This document shows, in pieces, positions 51,298 to 62,801 of a DNA stretch of 64,000 nt. Source of the stretch: Panagrolaimus kolymaensis. Its lineage: Eukaryota; Nematoda; Chromadorea; Rhabditida; Panagrolaimidae. Position numbers and translations under genes: made by a program. Location of the stretch: NCBI GenBank assembly GCA_028622995.1, contig JAJQJQ010000008.1, forward strand, positions 6,262,001 to 6,326,000, given 5' to 3'. Each line of letters opens with the position of its first letter. Positions within the stretch are counted from its first letter, which is position 1. The notes under the pieces were generated by a model, which worked only from the letters and a program-made list of their open reading frames with translations, had not been told where the DNA came from and did no database searches.

Positions 51298-51519
51298 TTA
51301 ATGTAGGCAAATATTGGTCCATAATGGTAGCACTTTGTGCCTGGGAAATTTTAAGACGAATTTTTCATTCCTTAAATAAATATTATCAAAAGCAGTAGAG
51401 ACTTTATTGGTATTTTCTATCGCTGGGATAAAGACATTAGCTGCCGATGGGAGAACTTTAGGTGTATGGGATGAGAATCTTAGATACCAAGACTGAGAAG
51501 GATAAAGATTTCTTGCCAT
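51298..51519 (-). CDS. possible small ORF in repeat island
   Basis: A 73-codon frame starting MARNLYPSQSWYLRFSSHTP has balanced composition, unlike the Lys/Phe-rich chance ORFs elsewhere. I recognise no family. It may be a fragment of a mobile-element gene, and no partner exon was found. Confidence 0.2.
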   Translation of the reverse strand: MARNLYPSQSWYLRFSSHTPKVLPSAANVFIPAIENTNKVSTAFDNIYLRNEKFVLKFPRHKVLPLWTNICLH

Positions 51520-51612
51520 ACGATTTCAAACTTTGATTTTTATAAAAAAAATTACATAAATTTAATTGAATTATTAATTTTTATTAAAAATTGTGTACAA
51601 AAAATAGAGATC

Positions 51613-51629
51613 GCGGCCCGGAGGGCCGC
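51613..51629. repeat. GC-rich hairpin with GGA triloop
   Basis: GCGGCCC (51613-51619), loop GGA, GGGCCGC (51623-51629). It is a perfect 7-bp stem. Confidence 0.8.
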
Positions 51630-51719
51630 TTCTTGCCTAGTATTGAATGAAAATAAAACGATGATGAGTGGTTGCTTTATTTTGAGAATCCAAAGATAAA
51701 ATGAGGAAGGATCCACAGA

Positions 51720-51947
51720 CACACGTGGGCACGAGGTGCGATTATCGCACCCTGCTTCGTGCTCCGTGCCTCAATTTTTGGAGCTTCGTGCCTCAAAATT
51801 TTGAAAATCTAATAGAAAAAAAATTCGATGTGGTAAGAATGAAATTTTCCCAAATTATTTTTTCTAAAAATCAACACGGTGGACTCTTTGGTATTTCGTG
51901 CTTCGTGCCTGAAAATTTTTTTTGTCGCACCCAGCTGCCCACGTGTG
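51720..51947. mobile_element. hAT-like miniature element 1 (228 bp)
   Basis: The terminal inverted repeats are CACACGTGGGCA and its complement. They are flanked by an exact 8-bp direct repeat TCCACAGA (51712-51719 and 51948-51955). An 8-bp target duplication is the hAT superfamily mark. The inside has several copies of CTTCGTGCCTC-like subrepeats and a hairpin GGTGCGA-TTA-TCGCACC (51735-51751). There is no transposase, so the element is non-autonomous. Confidence 0.8.
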
Positions 51948-52040
51948 TCCACAGATAAGGAAGGATCCAAAGAAGGGAATGGATTCAGAAAATAAGAAGG
52001 ATCCAAAGAATGGAATGGATCCAAAGATAAGGATCCAAAG

Positions 52041-52217
52041 TAGGGATGCTCGATCTTGGCTTTTGAAAAATTCGAACATCCGAACATCGAACCATGTTCG
52101 GAGACGTAAAAATTAGCTATTTAAAATCCGAACATCCGAACTCCGAACAATGTTCGGATAAAATTGACGAAAATTCCGAGCTTCGAACTCCGAACCACGA
52201 ACGATCGAGCATCCCTG
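52041..52217. mobile_element. hAT-like miniature element 2 (177 bp)
   Basis: The ends TAGGGATGCTCGATC and GATCGAGCATCCCTG are inverted, with one mismatch at the tip, and fit the CAGGGATG-type hAT terminus. The 8-bp duplication ATCCAAAG flanks it (52033-52040 and 52218-52225); because the target is itself repetitive, this match could be partly coincidental. Inside are many CCGAAC/GTTCGG subrepeats. It is non-coding. Confidence 0.78.
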
Positions 52218-52830
52218 ATCCAAAGAAGGGAGTGGATCCAAAGAAGGGGAAGGATCCAATGATGCAAGAGGATCCAAAATATAAGAAAGATCCACAGACG
52301 ACGAAGGGTCTAAAGGCGAGGAAGGATCTTAAGACGGGGCAAGATCCAAAAAATAAAAAGGATCCAAAAAAAGAAGGAACCAAAGATAAGTCTTAAGGCT
52401 TTGAAAGAAAGAAAATGGGTTGTGCTGAGACTTTAAACGTTATGCTGGCCTTATTTTGTTGCTGAATTGGGACTTTAAGAAATGAGGCGAGCATGAGCGC
52501 TTGAATGGCGTTCAGGATCCATTCCTTTTAAGAATAAAAGACTATAATTAAAAATTGTTAATATTCAAGCCAAGCTTTCTTTATCAAAGTCTATCGATAG
52601 TAATTAGATGACGGCTTTGAAATAATTGATTGGATGAGAAGTAAATATCAAAGCGGAATGATAAAATTTTAACAGCTGGGTCTGATGTGAGAAAAAGAAA
52701 GATAAGGATGGTTAGCGTTCATTTTTTGGTAGTACAAAAAGAATTATATTTATTTTATTTACTAAAGATCTTAGCTAATAAATATTTTTTAATGAAATTT
52801 GAAAATAAGTTTTCTAAAAAAGAAAAATAG

Positions 52831-52870
52831 ACAAGCAGAGAGCCTCCCGAAGGGAGGCGAACCTGCTTGT
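52831..52870. repeat. nested perfect hairpin with GAA triloop
   Basis: The outer stem is ACAAGCAG (52831-52838) with CTGCTTGT (52863-52870). The inner stem is GCCTCCC (52842-52848) with GGGAGGC (52852-52858) around GAA. The two stems are separated by 3 and 4 unpaired bases. Confidence 0.85.
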
Positions 52871-52975
52871 AATGTAAATAAAAAAAATTCTTCACATCCT
52901 CATTCATGGCTTTTCGCAAGTTTTGTTTTTATTTGTAAAGCCTGCAATCAAAGATCCAAGCATCCAAAAATTATT

Positions 52976-53055
52976 ATTGCACCTAAAAAGGTGCAATTTT
53001 TTATTGATCATCAAATAAATGATGTCAAATAGTTTAACCGCCCCGGTAAACCGGG
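52976..53055. repeat. two further short hairpins
   Basis: ATTGCACC (52976-52983) pairs with GGTGCAAT (52990-52997) around TAAAAA. CCCGGT (53042-53047) pairs with ACCGGG (53050-53055) around AA. Confidence 0.75.
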
Positions 53056-53170
53056 ACTACTCCAAAAATTTTTTTCTGAGCCTATTAAGACCCAAATTTT
53101 TTAAAAGAAAAAAAATCTATTTTTCTCGTGATTAGCAAGTATACGATTCAAAATCATATACTTGCACATT

Positions 53171-53216
53171 GGGTTGCATTCCCCCTCCCATTTCCCTTCC
53201 CTAAGGAATGCAACCC
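53171..53216. repeat. 12-bp stem hairpin with C/T-rich loop
   Basis: GGGTTGCATTCC (53171-53182) and GGAATGCAACCC (53205-53216) are perfect complements. The 22-nt loop between them is almost all pyrimidine. Confidence 0.85.
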
Positions 53217-53414
53217 TACTTATTGCGTATTGCAAAAGTTCGATATTTGTTTATAAACAAGAATATTTATGGAAATCGGTAAATGCAAACTACATCAATT
53301 CAAAAGGAGAGACAGACGATCAAAGGAACCCACATTTAAAAAAAATTACGACTTCCATATTTTTTTTGTTTACTTACTGTATTGCTTTTTTCATATCTAA
53401 CCCTTTTACATATA

Positions 53415-53523
53415 TCCTTCCTAGTAATTTTCATTGTGTGTTCGTTCGTTCGTTCGTGCGCACTTGGAAATCGATCATGGGAAAAAGGAAAAGAAAATGA
53501 AAAAATTAGCATTAAGAAATGAA
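53415..53523. repeat. dispersed repeat, copy 2, left half
   Basis: This begins TCCTTCCTAGTAATTTT like the copy at 50729 and ends at the foldback target site. It contains a short GTTCGTTCGTTCGTTCGTG tetranucleotide run absent from copy 1. Confidence 0.7.
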
Positions 53524-53532
53524 TGAATGCGC

Positions 53533-54994
53533 GACTGCATACCAATTCGTGCCCGGTCGATTCGTGGAACCCATTCGTGGAAAAAAATAGACACATTCGT
53601 GGAAAAAAATAGACACATTCGTGGAAAAAGTACTTATTCGTGGAAAAAAAAGACTCATTCGTGGAAAAATATTAAAAATTAGTGATCCATAGGCTTTCCC
53701 TATTGGTCGATGTTAATCATCCATAAGACTTCCTTATGGATTGCATTTTAGGAAATCAACTTTAATTCTTTATTGATAATTCTTTGATAAATCATAAGTC
53801 AGAAGTTTTAATTTTTAGTTAAAGAATCCAAAAATGTAATTAAAGAATTCAGAATTCATAGATTTATTAATTTAGAAGTCACAAGTCCAGTTAAGAATTA
53901 AGAATTCCGTCGAAAAAAATTAGAATTCGACATCCAAACATACTAATTGAAAATGTGTGTGTTTGTGGTTTGTCACATCTGATTTTTGCCTATGATGTTG
54001 GGTGCCATTGGGGTTGGAAATTGGATGACACGAATGAAATGAGCGACCTGGTATCCATGTTTAAAGGTGTCCCTTCCATAAAAATTGAAAGGAATGATTA
54101 AAAAATTTATATGAAGTTATTTTTATGTGAAAGAGCATTTACTAATAAACTCTTGCTTTAGTTGCATCGAAATGAAGCGCTGATTAGAGGGTGCTTGCTT
54201 TGAGATGCTTTAAATTATTGGCGGCCTTTGGGATGTGTTAAAGAGATCCTTTTGAGGTAAAATGCGCTGTTATTTCGATTGGATGAGGTTATGTACAAGA
54301 CCTATAGGTCCCTCGGATAAGTGATCCAGTATATGTTTGGGATAGATGAATATGATGTTAGATGATAAGGGTGAAGGGTATCTTGACGTCCTGAAGTCAC
54401 TCCTTTGAATGAAATAAATTTGATGCTGGGATTTTAAAGAAGAGTAGAATTTTACATGGTGGCCCGCAAGGACATTTTTGTTTTATAAATTGTTTAAATG
54501 CATGAATTATGTGGTTTGTATGAGGCCACGCAAAAGCGGGGTCCTTGCTTGTATGTTCTTAACCGGTAATTGAATAAATATCCTTCTGAATTCTTTAATT
54601 ACATTTTTGGATTCTTTAACTAAAAATTAAAACTTCTGACTTATGATTTATCAAAGAATTATCAATAAAGAATTAAAGTTGATTTCCTAAAATGCAATCC
54701 ATAAGGAAGTCTTATGGATGATTAACATCGACCAATAGGGAAAGCCTATGGATCACTAATTTTTAATATTTTTCCACGAATGTGTCTATTTTTTTCCACG
54801 AATGGGTATGTTTTTTTCCACGAATAGGTATGTTTTTTTCCACGAATGGGTTCCACGAATAGGGTAGTTTCCACGAATTGGTATTCCACGAATTGGTAGT
54901 TTCCACGAATGTGTCTATTTTTTTCCACGAATGTGTCTATTTTTTTCCACGAATGGGTTCCACGAATCGACCGGGCACGAATTGGTCATTTGCC
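53533..54994. mobile_element. foldback-type transposon, non-autonomous (1462 bp)
   Basis: The left arm (53541-53854) and right arm (54584-54986) are inverted copies of about 310 and 400 bp. They start ACCAATTCGTGCCCGGTCGA at the outside and reach GAATTCAGAA at the inside. The outer halves are tandem TTCGTGGAA units of about 10-23 bp (six on the left, about a dozen on the right), which explains the unequal lengths. A 9-bp direct repeat TGAATGCGC flanks the element (53524-53532 and 54995-55003). Long inverted repeats built from tandem subrepeats plus a 9-bp duplication are the foldback/MULE pattern. The 0.73-kb middle shows no transposase. The nearby copy-1 repeat supplies an uninterrupted relative of the target. 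Confidence 0.85.
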
Positions 54995-55190
54995 TGAATG
55001 CGCAAGGAAAGAAAATCGCGTTACATTTCATAAAAATGAAGCGGTGATGAGCGGTCGTTTGTCTTTTGATGAAGGAATTATATTAAAGTACATAAAAAAC
55101 GATCCAAAGAACCAATAGTAAGAAAAAGATCCAAGACCCCAATAGCAAGGAAGAGATCCAAGGCCCCAATAGCAATTGGAGGATTAAAGG
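54995..55190. repeat. dispersed repeat, copy 2, right half, with GATCCAAG units
   Basis: The target duplication is followed by the CATAAAAATGAAGCG block seen at 50840. After it come three units of about 30 bp with GATCCAAG and CCCCAATAGCAA (55099-55185), a cousin of the main minisatellite. Confidence 0.7.
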
Positions 55191-55359
55191 AACCTTTTAA
55201 AAAACTCTTTGACATTAAAGAATTCAAAGATAATATAATATTCTATAATAGTTCGCATGCGTTTGCTTCATTAAATGTATGTTGATTTTGGAATTAATTG
55301 TACACGATCATGAAAAATTAAAAAGTCATTTTTTATATTGTAATGAAACAAGTTACATC

Positions 55360-55381
55360 GCTGGCCGAAGGCCGGCGGAGC
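55360..55381. repeat. GC-rich hairpin with GAA triloop
   Basis: GCTGGCC (55360-55366), loop GAA, GGCCGGC (55370-55376), then GG and AGC closing the outer stem. The layout is the same as at 51160, including the GG bulge on the 3' side. A weaker hairpin (GTAAAACCG with CGGTTTAC) lies at 55496-55517. Confidence 0.8.
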
Positions 55382-55519
55382 TTCTAGTTAGAGATTAAAA
55401 GATATTTTGAAGCTTGAAACGGTAATATGTCATATTTTACTTTTAGGCAAGATGTAATAAAGATTTTTTTTTTCTTCTCAATGTTAACAATTGGAGTAAA
55501 ACCGGGAGGCGGTTTACAA

Positions 55520-56367
55520 ACCCATGTCAGCATTCATTAAACTTTTAACAACTTTTTTTTTGCATTTAATGATAAATTAAATTTTTTTTGCACACAATTT
55601 TTTTATAATTTATTAAATTTTTTATAAGAAGCAAAAAGCTTGTTTCTCCGTCGTTGTTGCAAAGATTATCCGATGTTATTTTTCAACCCTTGAAGTCTTT
55701 TTGGCTTTTACCATTTTTATGAGAAAGTTATTTTACGAAAAAAAGGAATTAGTTTTCTCTCATGTTTAAAGTCTCATTTTCTTTAAAATGGAGTCATTTC
55801 GAGTCAACGAAGCTGGTTGGTAGCAATAACAACATTATGCTGCAGCCGCGGCTGACCATAAAAAAAGCCAACCATGTAGCCTTTTAATCCGCCATCGGTT
55901 TTATGAAGTACCAATTAATAATTTCCTTCACTTTCCATCCATCAGGTAGCATGATAGAAAAAAGGAGAGAATGCCGTTTTCATGCGCTCACTCAGCCTCC
56001 GTCCGATCCAGGGCCAGGAAGCATTGCTAATCGAAAAGTGCGTCTTTCGTTTTTTAACGACGACGACACTTCCAAAAAAGCAACCCTTCTCAAAATAACA
56101 TTTAAATAAGCAATGGTCATTTAAAAAAATATATTTATTTTATAAGAAAAACGCAGCGTAGGCGTTACCTGGATACGAAATACAAACGCAAGCAAAGACA
56201 GACGGCTGGTCATCTTTTTTCCTTCATTCGTCCAATCATCCACAAAAAAAAACAACGAAAGGTGGACATACTTAGTCTTTGTATGGTTCATTGAGTTCCT
56301 TTTTGCTTTTCAAAAAGGTTTGGGATTGTTTTAAAAAGAAGGCCTTTTTTGCCATTGGAAAAAAGGG
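55520..56367. promoter_or_regulatory. upstream region of coiled-coil gene
   Basis: GC content rises at 55840-56060 (CTGCAGCCGCGGCTG and nearby), unlike the other gaps. A 68-codon ORF at 55903 shows no features. This most likely holds the promoter of the gene starting at 56368. Confidence 0.35.
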
Positions 56368-59110
56368 ATGAATCGATCGCCAGCCGCCAAAAGGCCTGAT
56401 ACTTCTAAAGGATTGATTGTAAGAGGTAAGAGTTTTTTGATATTCCAACATACTTGTTTTTATTAACTTCAATTACCCAAACTTTTCGTTTCCATTTTAA
56501 GGAGCAGGTTATACTACGGCTCCATCTTCTTCGACAGGAGTTCAATTTAAACCTCCAAGTTCGCTTGCTCCTAAAAAATCTTCCGTAGCGTTTGGAGCCA
56601 CAACAAGAAAAGTTCGAATAACCTCTCAACCACCTATAGCAGTACAAAGTGCAATGAAACGAAGTGGAAGCCTTGGAAGTATTTTAACTAATCGTGTTCC
56701 TCTGGCTCCTGTTGTTGGTTCAAGAGAAGGCGTTTCAACTTCCTCTTCATCCGGAAATTCAAATCGTGGAAATAATTCAAATATTATTTACGGGTCCAAT
56801 ACTTCACAGTTAGTTTGTTATATTTTTAGTCAAAAAATAAAATAAAATTTAAGATTTATACAATTTTTTTAGGCCAATAATTTGCAATTGCCAACATCCT
56901 GCAGATCGATCATTCATGGAAGATATTTATGTACAAAATTTAGAGCGACAAGTTCGAATGTTAGATTTAGAAAATGCTTTTTTGTAAGCTTATTAGCAGT
57001 ATTAATCATAATTTATTATTAATTTTTTTTAGACGTAAACAAACTCCTGGGACTTCGTCATCTCCACATCGCCACCATCAACAGCAGCAGCCACCTCAGC
57101 CATCATCAGCAATGCCTTCTTCATCAAAACCATTTTATCGAGAGGATACTGTTACAATGCCACAGGATCATGAGCCACCATGGTCGAGTGCCCCTTCATC
57201 GTCATACAATCGCAACAAACATGTGGGATTTCGAGAAAATGCTCGAACTTTTAATGGCAGCAATGGTCAAAATCAAAATGACGAAGAAATATTTCTTCAA
57301 CTTGAAGAATCAATAAAAAAGGAACAAAAATTGGATGAAAGATTAAAGAAACAAATAGCTGAGAATCGAAAACTCAGCGCTGTGAATGAAGAAATTCAAG
57401 CAAAATTGGAAGTTTTAACCGATGAACTTCGACAAGTTGAAGGAAAAGTAACAAAAGAAAGAAGAAATTTACTTGAAGATAATATTGAATTACAAAGAAG
57501 ATTGGATGAATTAACGCCATTATTAGCTGAAAAAGAAGCACAAATTGCTAAAATTTTAAGCGATAAAGAAGGATTAAGTTCGAGATTAAGAACAACAACA
57601 ACCCATTTAAGCTCACTTCAGGTTAGTCAAATATCAGTGATCATTTTTTATTTTTGAAACCACATCGATGCCACCATATATTAGTGTAAAATTTAGAATT
57701 TTACAATACTATTTACTTTTATTCGAACCTTTCCTTGCAAACCGATCGTTATTATAGCTTGCGTTAACAAGGATACGACGATAGCGTTAATGCAAATTAT
57801 TTTAAAAAATCTTAAAATAAAATTTAGCCTAAAATTACAATCAAAAAATTAATAGAAAGTCTTATAGAATCGATTGGAAGAGCAAAAGCGAGAAGAATCA
57901 TATTTATCTGAAATTGATTCAGAAAGGAGGCAAGAAATTGATACGCTTCAACAAAAAATACGATCACTTGAAAATGAGATTGACATGCATCGAGAAAGAG
58001 AATCAAATAATATTGTAAGCCACCTAATTGCCTTGAAAAAGTTTTTATCGATAAACGAAACTTTTAGGATGAAATAAGTTCATTACAAAAGCAACTAAAA
58101 GAAGAAAGATTAATGTCAAAAAAGGAAGCGGTGATGCATAAAAAAGCTTTGGAAGAAAATGAAATGTTGATAAAAGAAAACTCAAATTTATCATCCCAAA
58201 TTAGTAAGCTTGAACACACCGTGCAACAGCAGAAAGCTGATTTGAGTAAACAGAGATTCATGGATGAAAGGCATAATGAAATTGCAGAGGTTTGTTGGAA
58301 TCAAAAGGCTTAGAAAATTAAAAAATACAGAAAATTTTAGTTAAAACAATCAGAAAAAAATTTAAGAAATGAGTTAAATCGAGTCGAAGATAAACTTCGT
58401 AGGGAGCAAGAAACAGTTAAAAGCCTTGAAACTCAAGTAATTTATTATTATTCCTTGAAGAAATTATAAAATGAGCATAAACTTAATTTTAGATGAAAGA
58501 ACTCGAATACGATGAATCAGGTTCAAGACAAGAACTTCTAAAAACTCAAAAAGAATTAGAAGGCCTTGAAGCTTTATCCAAATCATTGACGAATGAAAAC
58601 ACGGGGCTTCGAGAAGAAAAAATTTCTCTTACTGAAAGAATTGAATTTCTTCAAAGAAAGGTTTGAATTTGCACATTTTATAAATTCCAAAATAGGATAA
58701 AATTCAGCGATTCCAGCTTGGAGAAAAAGAAGTTGAAATTCATGAATTAACTGAATCCTTGGATGAGTTTAAAAGAAAATACAATGCCGCGATGAATCAA
58801 TTAAAAAAAGATATGGATGTTCAAACTGAAAGGTAAATTGTAGCCATGAATGATTACCACGACAACAATTTCATTTGGTTTTAGAACATATGAGCTTGAA
58901 GAAATAGTTCGAAAAGTTCATGAACTTTCGGATTCTATGCCTCATCGCCATCCACATCATAGCAGCCGATCAAGTTCTGTTTCATCTCGAAAACAATTTG
59001 CAACATCAAGCAGTGTTGTTTCCGTTGAATCCGTTGGTAATCCAACAGGTGGAAGACGAAGAATGGAAAAAATATCAGAAAGATATCGAAAATCTTTGGA
59101 AAAAGATTAG
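56368..59110 (+). CDS. coiled-coil protein, unknown family
   Basis: Ten exons (56368..56425, 56502..56808, 56873..56983, 57033..57621, 57868..58014, 58068..58289, 58341..58436, 58493..58660, 58708..58832, 58885..59110) sum to 682 residues in frame. The first 120 residues are Ser/Gly-rich and basic (MNRSPAAKRPDTSKGLIVRG). A compact motif follows: ICNCQHPADRSFMEDIYVQN, LERQVRMLDLENAFLRK. Next is a His/Gln/Pro/Ser linker, and then about 400 residues of heptad-repeat coiled coil (FLQLEESIKKEQKLDERLKK onward). The end is Ser/Arg-rich (SERYRKSLEKD). It looks like a cytoskeletal or centrosome/cilium-type scaffold, but that is inference from shape alone. The conserved-looking block before the linker would be the best search handle. 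The gene converges on the kinase gene. Confidence 0.8.
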
Positions 59111-59569
59111 CATGTCTTTTTTTAATCAACCTTTTTATATCAAAAATTTATAACAATATCACACAAATTCTCTTCTTTTTTGTTGTTGCTCAAATAGTCA
59201 ATATCAAAATATATTTACTAAATAAATTACAGCCTAATTATAAAATTTTTATCACTATGTTATTAATACAAATACATATGCATCCATTAGATGGGGAAAT
59301 GCTTTCCTCTCTTATAAACCTATCATAAAGCGAATTCAAGGAAAGCAAAATTCAATAGCTTGAAAGATGAGTAAACCACTGCCTAAACGATACATGCAAA
59401 TCAAACAAATAAAGTTAACAGGTTTAAAAACAAATTTATTAAATGACAAGGAAAAATCAAGTTATAAAAATTCAAAACAATTAATAGTTTTAATTAGTTA
59501 CAGCCATTAGGGCGAATGAATCACAGGAGTTGAAGTTGAAACTTAATCACTTTCTTTTCTGATTGTCGT
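59111..59569. other. shared 3' region of convergent genes
   Basis: This lies between the coiled-coil gene stop (plus) and the kinase stop (minus). AATAAATT near 59220 suits the plus gene. No gene is seen. Confidence 0.5.
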
Positions 59570-61052
<1,483 letters not shown>

Positions 61053-62801
61053 TGTTATAAATAAACAGCGAAACAATTTACAGATAATCAGCAAACAAGC
61101 TTAAAATAAAGTAAAAATATTTTTTTTCCAAAGAGAATGTCAGCTATCTCAAAACGCGCGACAAAGATACAGAATCCAATGTTCCGTAAACATAAAAAGC
61201 GTGATAAGACATAGTGGCATTTGGGTTATTACAATTGAATGTATCAAAAAAATCCAAAATAAAGATAACTTGTTGAAATTTCAGGAGATTGGAAACTTTA
61301 TAATTGAACCAACAAAAATATTTTGGTGCTATTTTCATTTTCTTAGATTTGGAAATTGCACTGTAACTAATAGCCGAATACGGTCAAAATAAGTTTTTGT
61401 TTATCTTTTTCATTCATTTGGTTTATTCTTTTATAAATAAATGACAAAAAAGGCGAGAAGGTGGATGATGAGTGCTATTACACAACCTTTCTTTGTTTCT
61501 TCTTTTTATGATGCTTCATTTTTACTCTTCAGTCATTTTTTTTAAATTTAATTGGCTCCAAAAGACTTTACAAATATGCAATGCTTTGACTCAATATAGC
61601 TTTAAGAAAGCGTACCATCTTGGGGATGGATCGATAACAAAAACTTTTTGCAACAAATCATTTTTTCAAGTTGATATTCTCGTAACTTTTTTTTAGCTAG
61701 AGCAAGAGTTCAATAACAGCGTAGTTATATGTATTTACCAAATATTTATCCTTTCTTCACTTTCTTTGGTTAGGCTTTCTTTAGTCTTTTCCTTTTTCCA
61801 TCTTTTGCATCAAATTAGGTTGATGATTCCTGATTATTTTGCTTTGATTTTTTTCGATGATTTTTTTACAAATCGTTTCGCTTGAATTTTAAATACTTGA
61901 TTTTGTATGGGTTAAATAACCAATGATTCAAAATACTTTTAAAAAAAGTTACGTTTTATAAAAAAATTATGCTTTCTAATATTTATTTGATTACCTTCTT
62001 TCTCTAATTAAATAAAAACTTTTAAAGTTATAATTCCATGAAAGTGGACTGCTTGTTAGCGGGTGAGAAGCTTATCACATTTTCTTCTCGACATCTGATA
62101 TAAAACAATAAAACAAAGAAGACCTCGCAAAGACATCTGTTCAAATTTAAAATGGCAATTAATTTTAATGGACTTCGAACCCACCAAATGTTAGTTTCCA
62201 AGGATTTTCAAGAAGAAGAAAAAAAAGTAAAAACAAAATCATGCAAAAAGTCTTGGGTTGAATCATGAAAAAAATTCAATAGACATTGTCTTTCTTTTTT
62301 TTCACCAACTTTCTTCTAACATAAAAATGTGAAAGAAAACTTCCGTGATCAATTTGAAAAACACAAAGATCCAAAAAGAAAAAAGATGACTTTTTTCGAT
62401 TCGTATTTAATTTGAGCATATTTGATTTTTGATTCTTCTATTTTTCTTCTAAACAAAAGCTTTCAGACATCCGAAATTATTTTGTTTTTTGTAAGCTTTA
62501 TTTACTTTTTTATCTTAATATTTTTGAGAAAGCTTTAGCAATTTTTTGTTAATTCTTTTAAATATGTATCATAGATTCTCTATGAAATTCCCAAAGCGAA
62601 TGCATTTTTTTCATCCATTTTGGTTTTTGTTCATCATCGGCGTTTTTTTCTTCCTTGACGACAGCTTTTTTTTGTTGCCTTTTGTGTGTAATTTACTTTA
62701 AATTTTTTTAATATTTATCTAATTTATTTATATCCCCATTAAGAGTATTATTTTAAATTCTATAAAATAGGCTGAATGAAGCCATTAAAAGATTTTATGA
62801 A
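61053..62801. other. intergenic between kinase and carrier genes
   Basis: This is divergent space of 1.75 kb. A TTTTAAG acceptor about 50 bases before the kinase ATG and an AAATAG acceptor near 62770 before the carrier ATG suit trans-splicing. No other gene was recognised; an alternative first exon of the carrier could hide near 62150. Confidence 0.45.

Larger units (their letters stand above)
51700..52395. repeat. GGATCCAAAG minisatellite
   Basis: Irregular tandem units of 12-30 bp, each with GGATCCAAAG or a near variant (GGATCCACAG, GGATCTTAAG). Two small transposons interrupt the array. On the plus strand much of it stays open as Asp-Pro-Lys repeats (KKDPKNGMDPK, RKDPKKGMD) ending DPKKEGTKDKS and stop, but the frame shifts near 52028 and no start or partner domain is evident. 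Related GATCC units occur at 50900-50950, 51110-51130 and 55099-55185. Confidence 0.85.

Noticed and set aside
52094..52396. 100-codon ORF treated as a real Lys/Asp/Pro-rich gene
   Set aside because: Its start codon lies inside the hAT-like element, and the rest is minisatellite; listed as a repeat instead.
57622..57867. Possible tRNA or structured RNA in the 246-bp intron of the coiled-coil gene
   Set aside because: Some GC-richer bits exist (around 57740-57800) but no T-loop, A-box or cloverleaf could be drawn.
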